From: Zoogloea oleivorans
Lineage (GTDB): Bacteria; Pseudomonadota; Gammaproteobacteria; Burkholderiales; Rhodocyclaceae
NCBI GenBank assembly: GCA_030157785.1
Contig: JAOAUC010000048.1
Span: 1 to 41,550, forward strand
Length of the DNA stretch: 41,550 nt
Direction: 5' to 3'
This document shows, one piece after another, positions 40,581 through 41,550 of the stretch. The notes below the pieces were generated by a model, which saw only the letters and a list, made by a program, of their open reading frames with translations, did not search any database and was not told the DNA's origin. The number at the start of each line of letters is the position of its first letter. Position 1 is the first letter of the stretch. A program made the position numbers and the translations under genes.

Positions 40581-41435
40581 TCAGACTGCCCCGCCGGTCG
40601 CGGCAGCACGCGCCCGGACCGAGGCTTCGAAATCGCGCTTCAGCGTGGGGTAGTAGGCAATCTGCCCACCCATTCCCCCGGCGATGTCGATGGACGCAGC
40701 ACTAATGAAGCTGGCGTAGTCGCTGGCCAGGAACAAGGCCATGCCGGCAACGTCCTCGGGCTTGCCGTAGCGGCCCACCGGCACCACCTTCATCACCATC
40801 GCGTCAAACTCCTCACGGCTTACGCCCGGCCCCATTTCTTTGTAATGGCGGTCCCACTGGCCGGTATCGATCCAGCCCATGTTCAGCGTATTGACCAGGA
40901 TGTTGTCCTTCGCCAGCGACATGCCCAGGGACTTGGCCAGGGCAATGCACGACGCCCGGTTGATCACCGACGGAATGCCGTCCGGCGTGGGGATGGTGCC
41001 GGCCAGCGCGTTGATTTCGATGATGCGGCCCCATCGCTGCTTGCGCATGTGCGGCACTACTGCCTGGATGAAGCGGAAGTGGCCCATCTGCAGAATATTG
41101 GCGTGCTCAAGGATGGCTTCCGGGGTCAGCGTGTCCAGATTGCCGCCCTTGCCCTGCCCGGCGTTGTTTACCAGTACATCCACGCCGCCCCACTCGGCGG
41201 CGACGTCATCGACGAATTTGCGCACGCCTGCGGTGTCAGTCACATCCACGGCGCGGGCGATCACTGCACTGGCGGTCTTTGCCAGCTCGACACCGGTTGC
41301 TTCAACGGCTTCTGCCGTGCGGGCGCAGATGGCAACCCGGGCGCCTTCGGCGGCGAAAGCCCGGGCAATTGCACGGCCGATACCCCGGGACGCCCCGGTG
41401 ACGATGACACGCTTGTTGCTCAGATCGATATTCAT
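40581..41435 (-). CDS. SDR-fold protein lacking the catalytic tetrad
   Basis: A 284-residue protein with a full SDR cofactor domain (TGASRGIG at 13-20, ARTAE after the second strand pointing to NADP, NNAG at 90-93). Aligned with the intact SDR at 10774-11511, the catalytic Asn-Ser-Tyr-Lys are Leu115, Ala143, Ser156 and Arg160: the YxxxK motif reads SVINR. The flanking segments are well kept (VNTLNMGWIDT, DVAGMALFLASDYASFI), so it is not decaying randomly. It is likely a divergent branch that binds nucleotide or substrate without standard SDR chemistry, or uses other residues. It is 41 bases after the thiolase gene. Confidence 0.9.
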   Translation of the reverse strand: MNIDLSNKRVIVTGASRGIGRAIARAFAAEGARVAICARTAEAVEATGVELAKTASAVIARAVDVTDTAGVRKFVDDVAAEWGGVDVLVNNAGQGKGGNLDTLTPEAILEHANILQMGHFRFIQAVVPHMRKQRWGRIIEINALAGTIPTPDGIPSVINRASCIALAKSLGMSLAKDNILVNTLNMGWIDTGQWDRHYKEMGPGVSREEFDAMVMKVVPVGRYGKPEDVAGMALFLASDYASFISAASIDIAGGMGGQIAYYPTLKRDFEASVRARAAATGGAV

Positions 41436-41476
41436 GCTGTACCCGCCTTCTCTGTTGCTACTTCAGCCCGCTTGGT

Positions 41477-41550
41477 TCACAAGCGCTCGATGATTGTTGC
41501 CGTGCCCATCCCACCCGCACAGCAGATCGCCTGCAGCCCGTAACGGCCAC
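41477..41550 (-). CDS. Thiolase, C-terminal fragment
   Basis: The last 24 codons of a gene entering from the right edge read GRYGLQAICCAGGMGTATII and then E-R-L-stop. That is the C-terminal catalytic-cysteine segment of a 3-ketoacyl-CoA thiolase (C-x-G-G-M-G). It lies upstream of the SDR gene on the same strand. It is a second thiolase beside the complete one at 6221-7429. Confidence 0.85.
   Translation of the reverse strand, partial: GRYGLQAICCAGGMGTATIIERL

Noticed and set aside
40559..40609. Upstream GTG start of the DHA2 transporter
   Set aside because: It would overlap the SDR gene by 29 bases, and the GTG at 40558 has a near-perfect ribosome site.
1..41550. CRISPR arrays, tRNA or rRNA genes, insertion sequences
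   Set aside because: I looked for regularly spaced repeats, cloverleaf-like segments, transposase motifs and terminal inverted repeats and found none I could support by eye.

Overview
The window is high-GC, densely packed bacterial DNA with no rRNA, tRNA, insertion sequence or CRISPR array that I can see. Its gene families point to an aerobic or facultative proteobacterium: a DUF1302/DUF1329/YCF48/RND envelope operon, a tripartite RbbA-type exporter with a NodT-type outer-membrane lipoprotein, acyl-CoA catabolism and a Rieske oxygenase. A betaproteobacterium of the Rhodocyclales/Burkholderiales kind is my best guess, from gene content only. The whole window reads as a catabolic island for a hydrophobic, probably branched or cyclic, compound.

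Block A (1-10293, minus strand) is one operon. In transcription order it encodes an acyl-CoA ligase, an alpha-methylacyl-CoA racemase, a thiolase, a FadJ-like bifunctional enzyme, an acyl-CoA dehydrogenase, a PaaG-like isomerase/hydratase, a 3-hydroxyacyl-CoA dehydrogenase and a universal-stress/hemerythrin fusion, and then the start of pntA. This is a full beta-oxidation spiral with the racemase needed for alpha-methyl-branched acyl chains. Block B (10774-13330, plus) diverges from it and carries a short-chain dehydrogenase, a cytochrome P450 and a single-domain globin. A TetR regulator (13457-14095, minus) follows. Three copies of the box GCGAGCRYTYRCTCGY lie in the promoters of block A, block B and the TetR gene, so these three units look like one regulon.

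Block C (14295-21532) is an efflux operon on the minus strand (outer-membrane lipoprotein, HlyD adaptor, RbbA-like double-ATPase/permease, YhhJ-like permease) with a divergent TetR gene.

Block D (21762-27103, plus) encodes a two-subunit Rieske oxygenase, a metal-dependent amidohydrolase, a CrtI-like FAD oxidoreductase and an 82-residue protein. Upstream lie a perfect FNR-type palindrome and further inverted repeats. A very strong hairpin separates the amidohydrolase from the CrtI-like gene.

Block E (27134-41550, minus) begins at the right edge with the end of a thiolase gene, an SDR-fold protein that has lost its catalytic tetrad, and a DHA2-type MFS exporter. After a 213-base leader/promoter region come DUF1302 porin-like protein, DUF1329 protein, YCF48-type beta-propeller and RND/MMPL transporter, then a VOC-fold protein, an enoyl-CoA hydratase, an SDR, a zinc-independent quinone-oxidoreductase-type dehydrogenase, a 43-residue translationally coupled protein and a Bcr/CflA-type MFS transporter.

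A working model, which is inference: block E moves a hydrophobic substrate across the envelope, the Rieske oxygenase and P450 activate it, the SDR/amidohydrolase/VOC/FAD enzymes process the ring or its cleavage product, and blocks A and E degrade the CoA-bound side chain. No ferredoxin or ferredoxin reductase for either oxygenase is encoded here. The most promising undescribed parts are block D with its regulatory region, the coupled small proteins, the inactive-looking SDR, and the TetR regulon joining P450/globin to the racemase-containing beta-oxidation operon.
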